Of a DNA stretch of 14,931 nucleotides, positions 14,162 through 14,931 are shown piece by piece. Source of the DNA: Giesbergeria sp. (GTDB lineage: Bacteria > Pseudomonadota > Gammaproteobacteria > Burkholderiales > Burkholderiaceae_C). The translations under genes were made by a program, and so were the position numbers. Within the stretch, counting starts at the first letter, position 1; each line of letters opens with the position of its first letter. Below the pieces are notes generated by a model. It was given only the letters and a program-made list of their open reading frames with translations, made no database searches and was not told the DNA's origin. The DNA lies in contig JAUYGP010000508.1 in NCBI GenBank assembly GCA_030690515.1, forward strand, positions 1 through 14,931, in the 5' to 3' direction.

Positions 14162-14239
14162 CTGACTGCCGCGTTGCGCATCGGACACGGTGCTGCAAGC
14201 GACCCGGTAGCGGTATGAGCGCAAACGGGGCAGGCGTCG

Positions 14240-14245
14240 CACAAT
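14240..14245 (+). promoter_or_regulatory. -10-like element for the small ORF at 14253
   Basis: CACAAT (4 of 6 matches) ends 7 bases before ATG 14253, again without a Shine-Dalgarno. An in-frame ATG at 14244 overlaps the hexamer, so the inner ATG is preferred if this promoter is real. Confidence 0.3.
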
Positions 14246-14252
14246 GGTGCGC

Positions 14253-14789
14253 ATGGCCCTCACGCGCCCCCTCTCTCAGCTGACGATCCAGTCGTTTGGC
14301 GACATCAGCCGCTTTCTGCGCGAAGGCGTGGCGGATGAGGAGTCGCGCCAGATGCGTGACAGCATGGTCGTGCTGGCGCAGGCGGTGGATACGGCGGTGC
14401 GTTCGCGCCGTGCTCGGCACGATGCTGCCAGCATCACCCGCCATGCGGCCGCACTGGTGCAGGGCGTACGCACACACCAGCTATTCCTTACCGGCCTGGG
14501 CTCGGCCTGGCATTCGCTGTATGAGTTTGGCGCCTACCAAAGCGCCTTGCGCGAATTGCGCCGCGCCGTGGAAGCCTGGCACAAGGCGCTGGAGCAGCGC
14601 CGCGTAGACGAGGGTGCTGGTTTTGACCGGGTGGAACTGCTGGCCTGGCGTACCTTGGGCGACGGTCTGCTGCTCATCGATATGTACGAACAAGGCGGGC
14701 AGGCCCAAAGCGAACCGCCGCCGTCCGAGCAAAAGCCCGGCACCCCTTGGGCGCGGGCACTGGACTGGTGGCGCCGCGCGCGCCGATGA
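14253..14789 (+). CDS. Small mostly helical protein of unknown function
   Basis: 178 residues from ATG 14253; an in-frame ATG at 14244 would add three. I recognise no domain. The protein appears almost entirely alpha-helical: amphipathic stretches with many Arg, Ala and Leu (RSRRARHDAASITRHAAALV, ALRELRRAVEAWHKALEQRR). It then has a Gln/Glu/Pro-rich linker (about 145-165) and a short basic, Trp-rich end (WARALDWWRRARR). No signal peptide, membrane segment or Cys motif is seen. Codon use is typical of the neighbouring genes (GC-rich third positions), so it is a real gene. It starts 91 bases after tldD, in the same direction. A partner role with tldD or with the gene beyond the window cannot be argued from sequence. 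Confidence 0.75.
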   Translation: MALTRPLSQLTIQSFGDISRFLREGVADEESRQMRDSMVVLAQAVDTAVRSRRARHDAASITRHAAALVQGVRTHQLFLTGLGSAWHSLYEFGAYQSALRELRRAVEAWHKALEQRRVDEGAGFDRVELLAWRTLGDGLLLIDMYEQGGQAQSEPPPSEQKPGTPWARALDWWRRARR

Positions 14790-14804
14790 AGAGAAAAGCA
14801 AATG

Positions 14805-14813
14805 TGCTACATT
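14805..14813 (+). promoter_or_regulatory. Extended -10 promoter element upstream of the leader ORF
   Basis: TGC-TACATT is an extended -10 (TGn) with 4 of 6 matches to TATAAT. Six bases separate it from the ATG at 14820. A poor -35 (ATGAAG, 14786-14791) lies 16 bases upstream. The expected transcript start is at or next to 14820. Confidence 0.45.
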
Positions 14814-14826
14814 GTGCAAATGCACA
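14813..14826. promoter_or_regulatory. Perfect dyad TGTGC-AAAT-GCACA at the presumed transcript start
   Basis: A 5-bp inverted repeat with a 4-base centre overlaps the end of the -10 and the first codons of the leader ORF. A further ATGTGC at 14802 pairs equally with GCACAT (14822-14827). It could be an operator for a repressor acting at initiation. It is short enough to be chance. Confidence 0.35.
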
Positions 14827-14876
14827 TGCCCTGCGCGTTTTATTTTTGGTTTTGGTTCTCGGTCCCTGGCGGATGA
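14820..14876 (+). CDS. Candidate aromatic amino-acid leader peptide (attenuator)
   Basis: An 18-codon ORF encoding MHMPCAFYFWFWFSVPGG, with residues 7-13 all aromatic: four Phe, one Tyr, two Trp. Runs of codons for the end product in a short ORF just after a promoter are the hallmark of ribosome-mediated attenuation (pheA, pheST and trp leaders). An inner ATG at 14826 could also start it. Neither has a Shine-Dalgarno; the outer one lies where the transcript should begin. The terminator/antiterminator pair and the regulated gene would lie beyond 14931. The mix of Phe, Tyr and Trp suggests a gene for the common pathway, such as a DAHP synthase (inference). Caution: the segment is T-rich, and T-rich DNA yields Phe codons by chance. 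Confidence 0.55.
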   Translation: MHMPCAFYFWFWFSVPGG

Positions 14877-14931
14877 GAGGCAAGCGCGTAAGCACCTGAA
14901 CACTTCCCACCCAACCGCCGATGCTGCAAAG

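Noticed and set aside
14813..14846. TGTGC/GCACA dyad plus later T-rich stretch as a terminator of the upstream ORF
   Set aside because: The stem is weak, the T-rich part begins about 11 bases later, and the T-rich part is better read as aromatic codons after an extended -10.
1..14931. CRISPR arrays, tRNA or rRNA genes, insertion sequences, phage genes
   Set aside because: I looked for regular repeats with spacers, cloverleaf-like segments and transposase or integrase motifs, and found none.

Overview
The window looks like chromosomal DNA of a high-GC betaproteobacterium of the order Burkholderiales, most likely Comamonadaceae (Acidovorax, Rhodoferax or Polaromonas type). The evidence is the protein sequences, the run RNB nuclease - TonB-family protein - aroE - mtgA, and two kinds of interspersed repeat that I recognise from memory as typical of that family. 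Placement below family level cannot be read from the sequence.

Layout. Bases 1-1325 (+) hold the end of a BaeS-type sensor kinase gene and the complete gene of its BaeR-type regulator, overlapping by 4 bases. A 346-base leader follows, with three 7-base elements spaced exactly 11 bases apart, as expected for an OmpR/BaeR-family binding site. It precedes a CotH-kinase-like lipoprotein gene (1672-3174). Bases 3340-8852 are all on the minus strand. In order of transcription they are a YqiA-type esterase, an RNase II/R-family nuclease, a hairpin terminator inside a GC-rich repeat, a TonB-family protein, aroE and mtgA. A divergent intergenic region with a 9-bp perfect dyad separates yqiA from a plus-strand series: a Ser/Thr kinase-HDOD-GAF fusion protein (8961-11405), rodA, tldD and a small helical protein of unknown function. 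The last about 120 bases appear to be the regulatory leader of a gene beyond the window. They contain an extended -10 element, a dyad, and an 18-codon ORF with seven consecutive aromatic codons (FYFWFWF).

How the parts relate. MtgA and RodA are both peptidoglycan glycosyltransferases. BaeSR is an envelope-stress system and probably controls the adjacent exported CotH-like protein. AroE belongs to the shikimate pathway. The aromatic leader peptide suggests that another gene for aromatic amino-acid supply, for example a DAHP synthase, lies just past the right edge; this is inference.

The least expected observations are: (1) the aromatic leader peptide; (2) five start codons (RNB nuclease, rodA, tldD, the small ORF and the leader peptide) preceded at 6-7 bases by a -10-like hexamer and lacking a Shine-Dalgarno sequence, which suggests leaderless mRNAs; (3) a family-type repeat absorbed in frame into aroE and, more diverged, into the RNB nuclease gene; (4) the kinase-HDOD-GAF protein beside rodA; and (5) the 11-bp-phased site between baeSR and the CotH-like gene.
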